Positions 7,987 through 15,756 of a stretch of 22,504 bases of DNA are shown piece by piece. The notes under the pieces were generated by a model that was given only the letters and a program-made list of their open reading frames with translations, was not told the DNA's origin and searched no databases. How positions within the stretch are numbered: the first letter of the stretch is position 1; every line of letters begins with the position of its first letter. The position numbers were made by a program, and so were the translations under genes. Source of the DNA: JAYXXU01 sp049301135 (GTDB lineage: Bacteria > Pseudomonadota > Gammaproteobacteria > Pseudomonadales > Moraxellaceae). Where the stretch lies: assembly GCA_049301135.1 (NCBI GenBank), contig JBAQKP010000095.1, positions 1 to 22,504 of the forward strand, in the 5' to 3' direction.

Positions 7987-8188
7987 TCTTGCCTGAGACA
8001 TGCCTTCTGTGTAAGCAACAGCTTGAGCAAACGACTTGGTCGTATATTTTTACTTCATCAGCTTATTTTTAATTACAAAACAAAATCCTGAGATCTGGCT
8101 CAGTACCAATTACCAATCTAAAAAAAGCGTTTAACATCGTCTTTAAGCCGCACCTGCACACCAGACTCAGTCCTGTGGAGCATTCAAG
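7987..8188. other. Intergenic spacer with AT-rich patch
   Basis: No gene is visible on either strand. The stretch around 8045-8095 is notably AT-rich and could carry a promoter for the DOMON-like gene, but I cannot place convincing hexamers. A small 5-bp stem with a 6-nt loop lies at 8088-8103. No good terminator for rsmD is seen. Confidence 0.4.
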
Positions 8189-8752
8189 ATGAACTTATTT
8201 ACCCAGCAAAATCGCCATGTTCTACAGCCATTCGAACCGATTATTGCTTCTGCTTTGGCATTGGATGCATGGGCGCAGCCTTTGGGCAAACGACGGCTAC
8301 AGGTCGAGTTTAGACTGCATGACGAACAACAACACGTCCTGTGGCCACAGCATAGCAGTGGCATGACGCGTGCGGATTTTTTAGAAAAATCCACTTGTTT
8401 TGAGCTATTCCTACAACAAGTCGACCATCCCAACTATGTCAACGTCCAGATTACCCCGCGCGGCTTATGGAATGCCTATCGCTTCAGCCAATACCGGCAA
8501 CCCAAGCAGATGCCACCGCTGCACGAACAACATCTCACACTAGAGCAGTTGCACATTGAGCATCATCGGTTGGCACTGGTGCTGGATTTGGCCAAGCTGT
8601 ATCCACGCGGCAGTATGATCCGGTTGGGCTTGTCCGCGCTGTTGGCACACCCACATGCGCTGCACAGTGATTGGAGCTTACAACACTCTGGCCAGTCGGC
8701 CGATTCGCACCAAGCAGCCGATTGGTGTCTACAATTTGCGTTGCTCAATTAA
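8189..8752 (+). CDS. DOMON-like domain protein
   Basis: This 187-residue protein resembles the bacterial DOMON-like group, a beta-sandwich fold related to haem- and sugar-binding domains; no enzymatic role is established. The recognisable core is FLEKSTCFELFLQQ, followed by YVNVQITPRGLWNAYRFSQYR. This matches the group's pattern of an acidic 'CFE-FL' strand followed by an 'N-x-x-P-x-G-x-W-x-x-Y-x-F-x-x-YR' block. There is no signal peptide or membrane helix, so it should be cytoplasmic. GGAG lies 9 nt before ATG 8189. It sits alone between rsmD and the carAB leader, separated from each by about 200 bp or less, and its function cannot be inferred from position. Confidence 0.72.
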   Translation: MNLFTQQNRHVLQPFEPIIASALALDAWAQPLGKRRLQVEFRLHDEQQHVLWPQHSSGMTRADFLEKSTCFELFLQQVDHPNYVNVQITPRGLWNAYRFSQYRQPKQMPPLHEQHLTLEQLHIEHHRLALVLDLAKLYPRGSMIRLGLSALLAHPHALHSDWSLQHSGQSADSHQAADWCLQFALLN

Positions 8753-8790
8753 CTGCCCGCAATCGTCACGCCGAACGCTTGATTGAGACG

Positions 8791-8819
8791 TGGACAATCT
8801 GGCCAATCCTCCGTAGAAT
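8791..8819 (+). promoter_or_regulatory. Sigma-70 promoter for the carAB leader
   Basis: TGGACA (8791-8796) and TAGAAT (8814-8819) are spaced by exactly 17 bp, each five of six to consensus. The predicted start near 8826 falls just before the attenuator hairpin, so the whole leader structure would be at the 5' end of the transcript. Confidence 0.7.
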
Positions 8820-8831
8820 ATGCCCAATTTC

Positions 8832-8902
8832 AAGCGAGCAGACCCCAAGGAGGCCAGTACCATGACGTGGCTTCCCCCTTTGGCGTGTCTCCTCGCTTTT
8901 TT
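8832..8902 (+). terminator. Putative carAB attenuator: long hairpin with U-tract enclosing a leader ORF
   Basis: AAGCGAG (8832-8838) pairs with CTCGCTT (8892-8898). A C-C mismatch is followed by AGAC (8840-8843) with GTCT (8887-8890). An inner stem pairs CCAAGG and GG (8845-8853) with 8874-8883, with one bulge and one mismatch, and CCA (8854-8856) can pair with TGG (8868-8870). Six T residues (8897-8902) follow. The stem contains the Shine-Dalgarno and nearly all the codons of the leader peptide, so folding and translation are mutually exclusive. This is the arrangement of a translation-controlled intrinsic terminator before carA. Confidence 0.72.
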
Positions 8903-8906
8903 GTAG
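8862..8906 (+). CDS. Putative 14-residue carAB leader peptide
   Basis: ATG 8862 is preceded by a full AAGGAGG ribosome site (8847-8853) at 8-nt spacing. The ORF encodes MTWLPPLACLLAFL and stops at TAG (8904-8906), just beyond the U-tract of the attenuator. Five of the 14 residues are leucine. There is no arginine, so simple arginine-codon attenuation is unlikely. The coding strand is pyrimidine-rich, especially the CTTCCCCCTTT stretch and the final CTCCTCGCTTTTTT, which recalls the UTP-sensitive pausing of pyrBI. A ribosome close behind RNA polymerase would prevent the terminator from forming. Translation of this ORF is inferred from the ribosome site and position; no homology is claimed. Confidence 0.65.
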   Translation: MTWLPPLACLLAFL

Positions 8907-8942
8907 CCCGATTCTACACATTTTCAGTTTAGGAGGTTAGGT

Positions 8943-10088
8943 TTGCGCGCACCTGCCATTTTAGCTCTCGCCGATGGAACGATTTTCCACGGTACATCCA
9001 TCGGCGCTGACGGCTCGACTGTCGGTGAGGTGGTGTTTAACACGGCCATGACCGGCTATCAAGAAATCCTCACCGATCCCAGTTATGCGCAGCAAATGGT
9101 CACGCTGACCTACCCTCATATCGGCAATACCGGCACCAACCCAGAAGACAGCGAGTCTGGTCGGATTCACAAAGTCTGGGCAGCCGGTCTGATCATTCGT
9201 GATCTGCCACTGATGGCCAGTAACTTCCGCTCCACCGCTAGCCTTGACGATTACCTCAAGCAGCATGGCACGGTGGCGATTGCGGATATCGACACCCGTA
9301 AACTAACCCGTATTCTGCGCACCACTGGCGCACAAAACGGCTGCATCATGACCGGCGCGGATGCGACCGCTGAAGCTGCACTGGCTCAAGCGCGTGCGTT
9401 TGGTGGCTTAAACGGCCTAGACCTTGCCAAAGAATGCTGTGACCCAGCAGGCTTTGCATGGACGGAAGGTTCATGGCAGCTCGGCCAAGGTTTTAGCCCA
9501 CTTGCTGACGAAAAATTCCACGTAGTCGCCTATGACTTTGGCGTGAAGACCAACATCCTGCGCATGCTGGTGGATCGTGGTTGCCGTTTAACGGTCGTGC
9601 CCGCGCAAACCTCTGCGGCTGATGTATTGGCCTTAAATCCAGATGGCGTGTTCCTCTCGAATGGCCCTGGCGACCCAGCACCGTGTACCTACGCGATTGA
9701 CGCGATTAAAACCATTGTGGAGACGACTGAGCTGCCAGTATTTGGCATTTGCTTAGGGCATCAACTGTTGGCGCTGGCCTCAGGTGCCAAAACCCTCAAG
9801 ATGAAATTTGGCCACCACGGTGCCAACCATCCGGTGCAAAACATCGAGACCGGCGTGGTGATGATCACCAGCCAGAATCATGGATTTGCGGTCGATGAAA
9901 GCAGCCTACCGGCCAGCTTGCGCGTCACCCATCGCTCCCTGTTCGACGGTTCCAACCAAGGTATCCATCGCACCGATAAACCGGCGTTTAGCTTCCAAGG
10001 TCACCCTGAAGCCAGCCCCGGCCCGCATGATTGCGCCCCGTTGTTCGATCATTTTATTGATCTGATGACCACAGCCCAAGCCAAATAA
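8943..10088 (+). CDS. carA: Carbamoyl-phosphate synthase small (glutaminase) subunit
   Basis: CarA hydrolyses glutamine and channels ammonia to CarB for carbamoyl phosphate, the precursor of both pyrimidines and arginine. The 381 residues equal the normal length. The N-terminal domain has ALADGTIFHGTSIGADG and GEVVFNTAMTGYQEILTDPSY. The class I amidotransferase domain carries the nucleophile in FGICLGHQLLA (Cys 270) and the partner residues in FQGHPEASPGPHD (His 354, Glu 356). The start is TTG 8943, chosen because a strong AGGAGG lies 6 nt upstream and the family N-terminus begins there; no ATG fits. It lies 36 bp after the leader-peptide stop and 10 bp before carB. Expression is probably controlled by the upstream attenuator. 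Confidence 0.97.
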   Translation: MRAPAILALADGTIFHGTSIGADGSTVGEVVFNTAMTGYQEILTDPSYAQQMVTLTYPHIGNTGTNPEDSESGRIHKVWAAGLIIRDLPLMASNFRSTASLDDYLKQHGTVAIADIDTRKLTRILRTTGAQNGCIMTGADATAEAALAQARAFGGLNGLDLAKECCDPAGFAWTEGSWQLGQGFSPLADEKFHVVAYDFGVKTNILRMLVDRGCRLTVVPAQTSAADVLALNPDGVFLSNGPGDPAPCTYAIDAIKTIVETTELPVFGICLGHQLLALASGAKTLKMKFGHHGANHPVQNIETGVVMITSQNHGFAVDESSLPASLRVTHRSLFDGSNQGIHRTDKPAFSFQGHPEASPGPHDCAPLFDHFIDLMTTAQAK

Positions 10089-10098
10089 GGAGCGCGCC

Positions 10099-13000
10099 AT
10101 GCCAAAACGTACAGATATTCAAAGCATTATGATCATCGGTGCTGGTCCAATCGTGATTGGTCAGGCCTGTGAGTTCGACTACTCCGGTGCGCAAGCCTGT
10201 AAAGCCTTAAAAGAAGAAGGCTACCGTGTCATCTTGGTCAACTCGAATCCAGCGACCATCATGACCGACCCGTCGATGGCTGATTCGACCTATATCGAGC
10301 CGATCACATGGCAAACTGTCGCGCAGATCATCGAAAAAGAACGGCCAGACGCGATTCTACCGACCATGGGTGGTCAAACTGCCCTCAACTGTGCACTCGC
10401 GCTGGACGAACACGGCATCCTCGCAAAATACAACGTCGAGTTGATCGGTGCGAGTAAGCAAGCCATCGAAATGGCCGAAGACCGTAAACTGTTCGACCAA
10501 GCGATGCGCCGCATCGGGCTAGAATGCCCACGTGCTGCGGTTGCAGAAAACATGGAAGAAGCCTTTAAAATCCAACTGGATATGGGCTTTCCGTGTATCA
10601 TTCGGCCATCCTTTACCATGGGTGGCTCAGGCGGTGGGATTGCTTACAATCGCGAAGAATTCATCGAAATCTGTGAACGCGGTTTTGATTTGTCCCCGAC
10701 CAAACAACTGCTGATCGACGAATCGCTGATTGGTTGGAAAGAATACGAGATGGAAGTGGTTCGTGATAAAAACGACAACTGCATCATCGTTTGTTCGATT
10801 GAAAACTTTGACCCGATGGGTGTGCATACCGGCGACTCGATCACCGTCGCACCTGCCCAGACCCTGACCGACAAAGAATACCAACTGATGCGAAATGCCT
10901 CGGTTGCCGTATTGCGTGAAATCGGTGTTGAAACCGGCGGCTCGAACGTACAGTTTGGGATTTGCCCAGACACGGGTCGGATGGTCATCATTGAGATGAA
11001 CCCGCGTGTGTCACGCTCATCGGCACTGGCCTCAAAAGCCACTGGCTTCCCGATTGCCAAAGTCGCCGCCAAACTCGCGGTCGGTTACACGCTTGATGAG
11101 TTGAAAAACGACATCACTGGCGGTGCAACCCCTGCCAGCTTTGAGCCGTCAATTGACTACGTCGTCACCAAGATTCCACGCTTTAACTTCGAAAAATTCC
11201 CACAAGCCGAACAAATTCTGACCACACAGATGAAGTCGGTCGGCGAAGTAATGGCGATTGGTCGCACGTTCCAAGAATCGGTACAAAAAGCCCTGCGCGG
11301 TCTGGAAGTTGGCGTGTCGGGCTTCGATGAGAAAATCGCACTCGGGGCTGACGATGCCGAAGACAAGCTGCGCCTAGAGCTAAAAGTGCCGGGGCCTGAT
11401 CGGATTTGGTACATTGCCGACGCCTTCCGGCATGGCATGAGTCTGGATCAAGTGTTTGAATACACCGCGATTGATCGTTGGTTTTTGATCCAGATCCAAG
11501 ACATCGTAAACACCGAAGCACAAGTGCGGCAGATGGGCTTTGCTGGTCTGACCAAAGACCGCATGCGCCAACTCAAGCGTAAAGGCTTGGCCGATTTGCG
11601 TTTGGCCAGCTTGCTCGGGATTTCGCAAAAAGAAATCCGCAAACGTCGTTGGGACTTGGGCGTGTATCCAGTCTATAAGCGTGTCGATACCTGTGCGGCG
11701 GAGTTTTCGACCAGCACTGCGTATATGTACTCGACCTATGAAGACGAGTGCGAGGCCAACCCATCGAACCGTGACAAAATCATGGTACTCGGCGGTGGGC
11801 CAAACCGGATCGGCCAAGGCATTGAATTCGACTACTGCTGCGTACATGCCGCACTCGCCATGCGCGAAGACGGCTATGAAACCATCATGGTCAACTGCAA
11901 TCCTGAAACCGTATCGACCGACTATGACACCTCAGACCGGCTGTACTTTGAGCCACTGACGCTCGAAGACGTGCTGGAAATCGCCCGTATCGAAAAACCA
12001 AAAGGCGTGATCGTGCAGTACGGTGGCCAAACCCCACTGAAACTGGCACGCGCGCTTGAAGCGGCTGGTGTGCCGATTATCGGTACGTCGCCCGATGCGA
12101 TTGACCGTGCCGAAGACCGTGAACGCTTTCAGCAAATGATCATCCGCTTAAACCTGCTACAACCACCGAACCGTATCGTCAAAAGTGCCGAAGAAGGTCT
12201 GGTCGCCGCAGCAGCGGTCGGCTATCCGCTGGTGGTACGTCCATCGTATGTGCTCGGTGGTCGGGCGATGGAAATCGTCTACAACGAAAGCGAACTCAAG
12301 CGCTACCTACGCGACGCGGTCAAAGCCTCGGATGATTCGCCAGTGCTGCTGGATCGCTTCCTAGACGATGCGATTGAAGTCGATGTGGACTGTGTGTCGG
12401 ACGGCGAGCAAGTGGTGATCGGCGGCATCATGCAACATATCGAACAAGCGGGCGTGCACTCCGGTGACTCGGCGTGCTCACTGCCGCCATACTCACTATC
12501 GCCTGAAATCCAAGATGAAATGCGTAAGCAAACCGTCGCCATGGCGCGTGATCTGAACGTGATCGGCCTGATGAACGTGCAGTTTGCGGTCAAAGGCAAC
12601 GATGTCTACATCCTTGAAGTCAATCCGCGCGCCTCACGCACTGTACCGTTTGTGTCTAAATGTATTGGCACCTCGTTGGCCAAAGTCGCCGCCCGCTGTA
12701 TGGCTGGTCAAAGCCTCGCCAGTCAAGGTTTTACCAGTGAAATCATTCCTGATTTTTACTCAGTCAAAGAAGCGGTGTTTCCGTTCAACAAGTTCCCTGG
12801 TGTCGATCCGATCCTCGGGCCTGAGATGAAATCGACCGGCGAAGTGATGGGTGTCGGTAAAACTTTTGGTGAAGCGTTCTACAAGGCCGTATTAGGTTCT
12901 AACGAACGCTTACCGGGCAAGCCAGTCGATGGTGAAATCAAACGCGCCTTCTTGTCAGTACGCGACAGCGACAAAGCGGCCTTGCCCGACATCGCGCGCA

Positions 13001-13329
13001 AACTGCAAGCACTCGGTTTTAATCTGGTCGCCACGGGTGGCACGCATCGCGTCCTAAAAGACCACGGCATCACCTGTGAGCGTGTAAATAAAGTCACCGA
13101 AGGTCGGCCGCATATTGTTGATCGCTTGAAAAATGGTGAGATTCACCTCATTATCAATACCACTGAAGGCAAACAAGCGCAGCAGGATTCTTTTTCAATC
13201 CGGCGCAGTGCCTTGCAAGGCAAAGTGTATTACACCACAACGTTAAGTGGTGCCGATGCAGTGTGTCAGGCTGTTGGCATTCAACTGCCGATGGATGTGT
13301 ACCGCTTGCAGGATCTGCACAAGGCGTAA
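10099..13329 (+). CDS. carB: Carbamoyl-phosphate synthase large subunit
   Basis: CarB makes carbamoyl phosphate from bicarbonate, ammonia and two ATP, and pairs with CarA in the cytoplasm. The 1076 residues match the usual length. Two homologous ATP-grasp halves are evident. The first begins KRTDIQSIMIIGAGPIVIGQ with the block FTMGGSGGGIAYN; the second begins DKIMVLGGGPNRIGQGIEFDY with RPSYVLGGRAMEIVYN. An oligomerisation segment lies between. The C-terminal domain from about residue 940 (FLSVRDSDKAALPDIARKL, then ATGGTHRVLKDHGI) is the MGS-like allosteric domain that binds UMP, IMP or ornithine in relatives. AAGGAG precedes ATG 10099. In some pseudomonads an extra ORF separates carA and carB; here there is none. 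Confidence 0.98.
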   Translation: MPKRTDIQSIMIIGAGPIVIGQACEFDYSGAQACKALKEEGYRVILVNSNPATIMTDPSMADSTYIEPITWQTVAQIIEKERPDAILPTMGGQTALNCALALDEHGILAKYNVELIGASKQAIEMAEDRKLFDQAMRRIGLECPRAAVAENMEEAFKIQLDMGFPCIIRPSFTMGGSGGGIAYNREEFIEICERGFDLSPTKQLLIDESLIGWKEYEMEVVRDKNDNCIIVCSIENFDPMGVHTGDSITVAPAQTLTDKEYQLMRNASVAVLREIGVETGGSNVQFGICPDTGRMVIIEMNPRVSRSSALASKATGFPIAKVAAKLAVGYTLDELKNDITGGATPASFEPSIDYVVTKIPRFNFEKFPQAEQILTTQMKSVGEVMAIGRTFQESVQKALRGLEVGVSGFDEKIALGADDAEDKLRLELKVPGPDRIWYIADAFRHGMSLDQVFEYTAIDRWFLIQIQDIVNTEAQVRQMGFAGLTKDRMRQLKRKGLADLRLASLLGISQKEIRKRRWDLGVYPVYKRVDTCAAEFSTSTAYMYSTYEDECEANPSNRDKIMVLGGGPNRIGQGIEFDYCCVHAALAMREDGYETIMVNCNPETVSTDYDTSDRLYFEPLTLEDVLEIARIEKPKGVIVQYGGQTPLKLARALEAAGVPIIGTSPDAIDRAEDRERFQQMIIRLNLLQPPNRIVKSAEEGLVAAAAVGYPLVVRPSYVLGGRAMEIVYNESELKRYLRDAVKASDDSPVLLDRFLDDAIEVDVDCVSDGEQVVIGGIMQHIEQAGVHSGDSACSLPPYSLSPEIQDEMRKQTVAMARDLNVIGLMNVQFAVKGNDVYILEVNPRASRTVPFVSKCIGTSLAKVAARCMAGQSLASQGFTSEIIPDFYSVKEAVFPFNKFPGVDPILGPEMKSTGEVMGVGKTFGEAFYKAVLGSNERLPGKPVDGEIKRAFLSVRDSDKAALPDIARKLQALGFNLVATGGTHRVLKDHGITCERVNKVTEGRPHIVDRLKNGEIHLIINTTEGKQAQQDSFSIRRSALQGKVYYTTTLSGADAVCQAVGIQLPMDVYRLQDLHKA

Positions 13330-13344
13330 TTCGGAAGACAAGGG

Positions 13345-13363
13345 CGAAACCGACGGTGTTTCG
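13345..13363 (+). other. Small hairpin between carB and greA
   Basis: CGAAAC (13345-13350) and GTTTCG (13358-13363) form a 6-bp stem with a 7-nt loop just after carB. No T run follows. It forms a pair with the stronger hairpin ten bases downstream. Confidence 0.45.
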
Positions 13364-13372
13364 TAGATCAAC

Positions 13373-13399
13373 TCCCCCATACATGACCTGTGTGGGGGA
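13373..13399 (+). terminator. Strong hairpin between carB and greA, possible partial terminator or processing site
   Basis: An 11-bp stem with one G-T pair (13373-13383 with 13389-13399; arms rich in CCCCC and GGGGG) closes a 5-nt loop. The following bases, TTCGCTTTATA, are only moderately T-rich. Termination may be partial, which would let greA be expressed at a lower, separate level. The greA start follows 25 bp later. Confidence 0.5.
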
Positions 13400-13424
13400 T
13401 TCGCTTTATATAGAGGGACTTAGC

Positions 13425-13901
13425 ATGCAACGCTATCCGATGACACCCCAAGGTCACGAGGCACTTAAAGCCGAACTACAACAGCTAAAATCGGTTGATC
13501 GGCCACGCATTATTGCGTCGATTGCCGAAGCACGCGCGCACGGCGACCTTAAAGAAAACGCCGAATACCATGCTGCCAAAGAGCAACAGTCGTTTTGTGA
13601 AGGCCGCATCATGGAAATCGAGGGTAAGCTTGGCGCAGCCGATGTGATTGAACTCAGCAACGTCACGCAAGATGGTCGGGTGATTTTTGGGGTAACGGTC
13701 GAGATCGAAAATCTCGATACCGAAGAACGCCGTCGCTACCAGATCGTTGGGGATGATGAAGCAGATTTTAAAATCAATAAAATCTCGCTGAACTCGCCTA
13801 TCGCACGCGGCCTGATCGGTAAACGTGCGGGCGACGAAGTCAAAATCCAAACCCCGAGCGGTGTGGTCGAATACGAAATCGTGCAAGTGTTGTACTTGTA
13901 A
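13425..13901 (+). CDS. greA: Transcription elongation factor GreA
   Basis: GreA rescues backtracked RNA polymerase by stimulating cleavage of the transcript's 3' end. The 158 residues match the standard length. The N-terminal coiled-coil (about residues 1-75) starts MQRYPMTPQGHEALKAEL and carries the tip acidic pair in HGDLKENAEYHAAKEQQ, the most conserved GreA block. The C-terminal FKBP-like half contains YQIVGDDEADFKINKISLNSPIARGLIGKRAGDEV. I chose ATG 13425, with GAGGG 8 nt upstream; the frame is open further back through the carB end but the family starts here. The carA-carB-greA order is known from pseudomonads, so cotranscription through the intervening hairpins is plausible. Confidence 0.97.
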   Translation: MQRYPMTPQGHEALKAELQQLKSVDRPRIIASIAEARAHGDLKENAEYHAAKEQQSFCEGRIMEIEGKLGAADVIELSNVTQDGRVIFGVTVEIENLDTEERRRYQIVGDDEADFKINKISLNSPIARGLIGKRAGDEVKIQTPSGVVEYEIVQVLYL

Positions 13902-13934
13902 GATCAGCACTGACTTCTGAATACTGCCCCAGCC

Positions 13935-14426
13935 TTAGGATGGGTCGGGTGCAGCCCAATACTGTTGTAACACCTGTAAACGCCGCCAGTTGTCGTGGTC
14001 GACTTGATCACGCCAGATCAGCCACGTCTGTGATTGACCCAGCGCGATGATCTCAAAGCGTAAAATCACCACCATGCCCAACCACGCATCGACGCGCAGC
14101 AAACGTGCCTGAATCTGGCGCTGTGACGCGCTGTCTGTTGTATTGCGCTCGCTTTTATGGCGGGTTGTAGGATTGCTTGAGCGTATCTGACAGGCCTGCC
14201 ATTGCCAACGACTGCGGTCTAACTGCTGTAGTAACAGCAGCTTGGCCTGTCGTGACTGCCAAACCTGCTGCAATACCGCAACCGCGAAAAGTCCCAGCAC
14301 GGCCAATACTTTCACCAGCACCGTCAAACCAGCACCAATTACAAACAGCACAACCAGTAGCCACCACAGCAAACAGACAGCATGCTGCAAACGACTGGGT
14401 CGCAGTTGCACAATATCCACCCACAT
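13935..14426 (-). CDS. ygfX: YgfX/CptA-like small membrane protein
   Basis: This 163-residue protein sits 12 bp after sdhE, the classical position of ygfX. It has two hydrophobic helices near the N-terminus (about residues 16-33 and 36-54). After a polar stretch, the C-terminal half (RVDAWLGMVVILRFEIIAL, LIWRDQVDHDNWRRLQVLQQY) fits the YgfX pattern of a hydrophobic strand followed by 'L-x-x-D-S-x-x-x-x-x-WR-x-L'. In Escherichia coli YgfX was described as a membrane toxin paired with SdhE/CptB, and its link with SdhE is still discussed. Compared with the roughly 135-residue E. coli protein, this one carries an extra Ser/Thr/Arg-rich insert around residues 84-105. Similarity is low, so the call leans on context. 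It converges on greA with only 33 bp between stop codons and no clear terminator. Confidence 0.7.
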   Translation of the reverse strand: MWVDIVQLRPSRLQHAVCLLWWLLVVLFVIGAGLTVLVKVLAVLGLFAVAVLQQVWQSRQAKLLLLQQLDRSRWQWQACQIRSSNPTTRHKSERNTTDSASQRQIQARLLRVDAWLGMVVILRFEIIALGQSQTWLIWRDQVDHDNWRRLQVLQQYWAAPDPS

Positions 14427-14438
14427 CGCTTATGGCTA

Positions 14439-14702
14439 CTATTGCGGATAGTGCAATTGTTTTAAGCGCTGGATCAAGGCCACCAATTCAATATCGTCTG
14501 GTGCGCTTACGTTCATAAACCAATCCAACAGATCAGGATCTTCGGCTGTAATCAGGCGCGCAAACGCAGCTTTTTCGGCGGCATCTGCCTGTAGGTAATG
14601 CTCACGCACATACGGGTCAAAGAACATGTCGATTTCTTTCAGGCCACGCCGCGCCCGATAAATCACCTTACGATCGTGCAAACTTATTTCAAACTCAGAC
14701 AT
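14439..14702 (-). CDS. sdhE: FAD assembly factor SdhE
   Basis: SdhE promotes covalent attachment of FAD to the flavoprotein subunit of succinate dehydrogenase (and fumarate reductase). The 87-residue protein matches the family length. It carries the defining RGxxE motif in RARRGLKEIDMFF (Arg 19, Gly 20, Glu 23), needed for flavinylation in relatives. It also has the typical helix LITAEDPDLLDWFM. AGGAG lies about 7 nt before ATG 14702. It follows folP by 45 bp and precedes the ygfX-like gene by 12 bp, so the three are probably cotranscribed. It was formerly annotated as antitoxin CptB; the flavinylation role is better supported. Confidence 0.92.
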   Translation of the reverse strand: MSEFEISLHDRKVIYRARRGLKEIDMFFDPYVREHYLQADAAEKAAFARLITAEDPDLLDWFMNVSAPDDIELVALIQRLKQLHYPQ

Positions 14703-14747
14703 GATGACTCCTGTTTAATCTATATCACAGCACGACGATTGATTCGG

Positions 14748-15626
14748 TCACGCCTGTGCATCGCTCATTTCAACGGCTTGCCAAACACGCAGCGCATCCA
14801 CCGTCGGTCGCACATCATGCGTCCGAATCAGCCGTGCGCCTTGTTGCACCGCATACAACGCTGCTGCCACACCCGCATCGACTCGCTCATGCACTGGACG
14901 CGGTTGGCCAGTTGCATCGGCCAGCACTTGCCCGAGCACCCGTTTGCGCGAGATACCGGCTAAGATCGGATAGTCCAATCCAGCCAATGCAGACAAATGC
15001 TTGAGCAAAATCAAATTTTGTTCGGCCGTTTTGGCAAAGCCAAAACCGACATCTAACACGATATTTTTATGATGTATGCCAGCAGCTACTGCCGCAGCCA
15101 CTCGCTGACTCAACTCATAGCGTACCTCGGCCACCACATCTTCATAGTGTGCCAGTGCATTCATCTGACTCGGCTCACCGCGATTGTGCATCAACACCAC
15201 GGGCAGCCCCAGACGCGCGGCGGTCGCCAGCGCATCCGGTCGTGTCAGTGCCCGCACGTCATTCCAAATGGTCGCGCCCAAACTGGCCGCCTGCTCAAAT
15301 ACCTGTGGCGTACTGGTATCGACTGAGATGACCACATCGAAACGCTGCACAATCGCCTCGACCACTGGCAATACCCGATCCAGCTCTTGTTGCGTGCTGA
15401 CTGGCGTTGCGTTGGGACGGGTCGATTCACCACCAATATCTAGAATACTCGCGCCATCACGCAGCATTTGCTCGGCCTGACGTAACGCTGCCTCAACTTG
15501 TAAAAACTGCCCACCATCCGAAAACGAATCCGGCGTGACATTTAAAATCCCCATCACTTGTGGCGTTGCCAAATCCAATGAGCGACGACCACAACTCAGC
15601 ATTTTTGGGGATAACATACCCTGCAT
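14748..15626 (-). CDS. folP: Dihydropteroate synthase
   Basis: FolP condenses para-aminobenzoate with hydroxymethyl-dihydropterin pyrophosphate in folate synthesis and is the target of sulfonamides. The 292-residue TIM-barrel protein shows the family blocks in order: VMGILNVTPDSFSDGG near residue 25, ASILDIGGESTRPNA, VVISVDTSTPQVFEQAA, IWNDVRALTRPDAL (where most members have NDVSG or NDI-G), VVLMHNRGEPSQM, IVLDVGFGFAKTAEQN, LAGISRKRVLG, and RTHDV at the end. Its start, ATG 15626, has a GGATGGG about 12 nt upstream. In-frame ATGs nearby are alternatives without better sites. It lies downstream of ftsH, the same order as in E. coli, but a hairpin separates them here. Confidence 0.95.
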   Translation of the reverse strand: MQGMLSPKMLSCGRRSLDLATPQVMGILNVTPDSFSDGGQFLQVEAALRQAEQMLRDGASILDIGGESTRPNATPVSTQQELDRVLPVVEAIVQRFDVVISVDTSTPQVFEQAASLGATIWNDVRALTRPDALATAARLGLPVVLMHNRGEPSQMNALAHYEDVVAEVRYELSQRVAAAVAAGIHHKNIVLDVGFGFAKTAEQNLILLKHLSALAGLDYPILAGISRKRVLGQVLADATGQPRPVHERVDAGVAAALYAVQQGARLIRTHDVRPTVDALRVWQAVEMSDAQA

Positions 15627-15697
15627 CAGTACAACCCATCCATATCTCTAACAAAATCAAAAAACAATAGACAGCAACAGTAGACAGCTATGAAACG

Positions 15698-15727
15698 AAG
15701 AAGCCCCCAAACAAGTGGAGGCTTCTT
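15698..15727 (-). terminator. Hairpin terminator between ftsH and folP
   Basis: AAGAAGCC (15698-15705) pairs with GGCTTCTT (15720-15727). After one mismatch three further pairs close a 6-nt loop. On the minus strand the tail is CGTTTC, a weak T run. It lies about 30 bp beyond the ftsH stop and could end or reduce transcription into folP. Confidence 0.6.
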
Positions 15728-15756
15728 GACGCATCATACATCAGCAGATCAATGCG

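Noticed and set aside
11380..11847. 155-codon minus-strand frame inside carB
   Set aside because: It is antisense to conserved carB sequence with no independent coding evidence.
13263..13424. Open frame extending greA upstream into carB
   Set aside because: The family N-terminus (MQRYPMTPQGHEALK) starts at 13425 with a ribosome site. The upstream part overlaps carB and the two hairpins and has no GreA-like residues.
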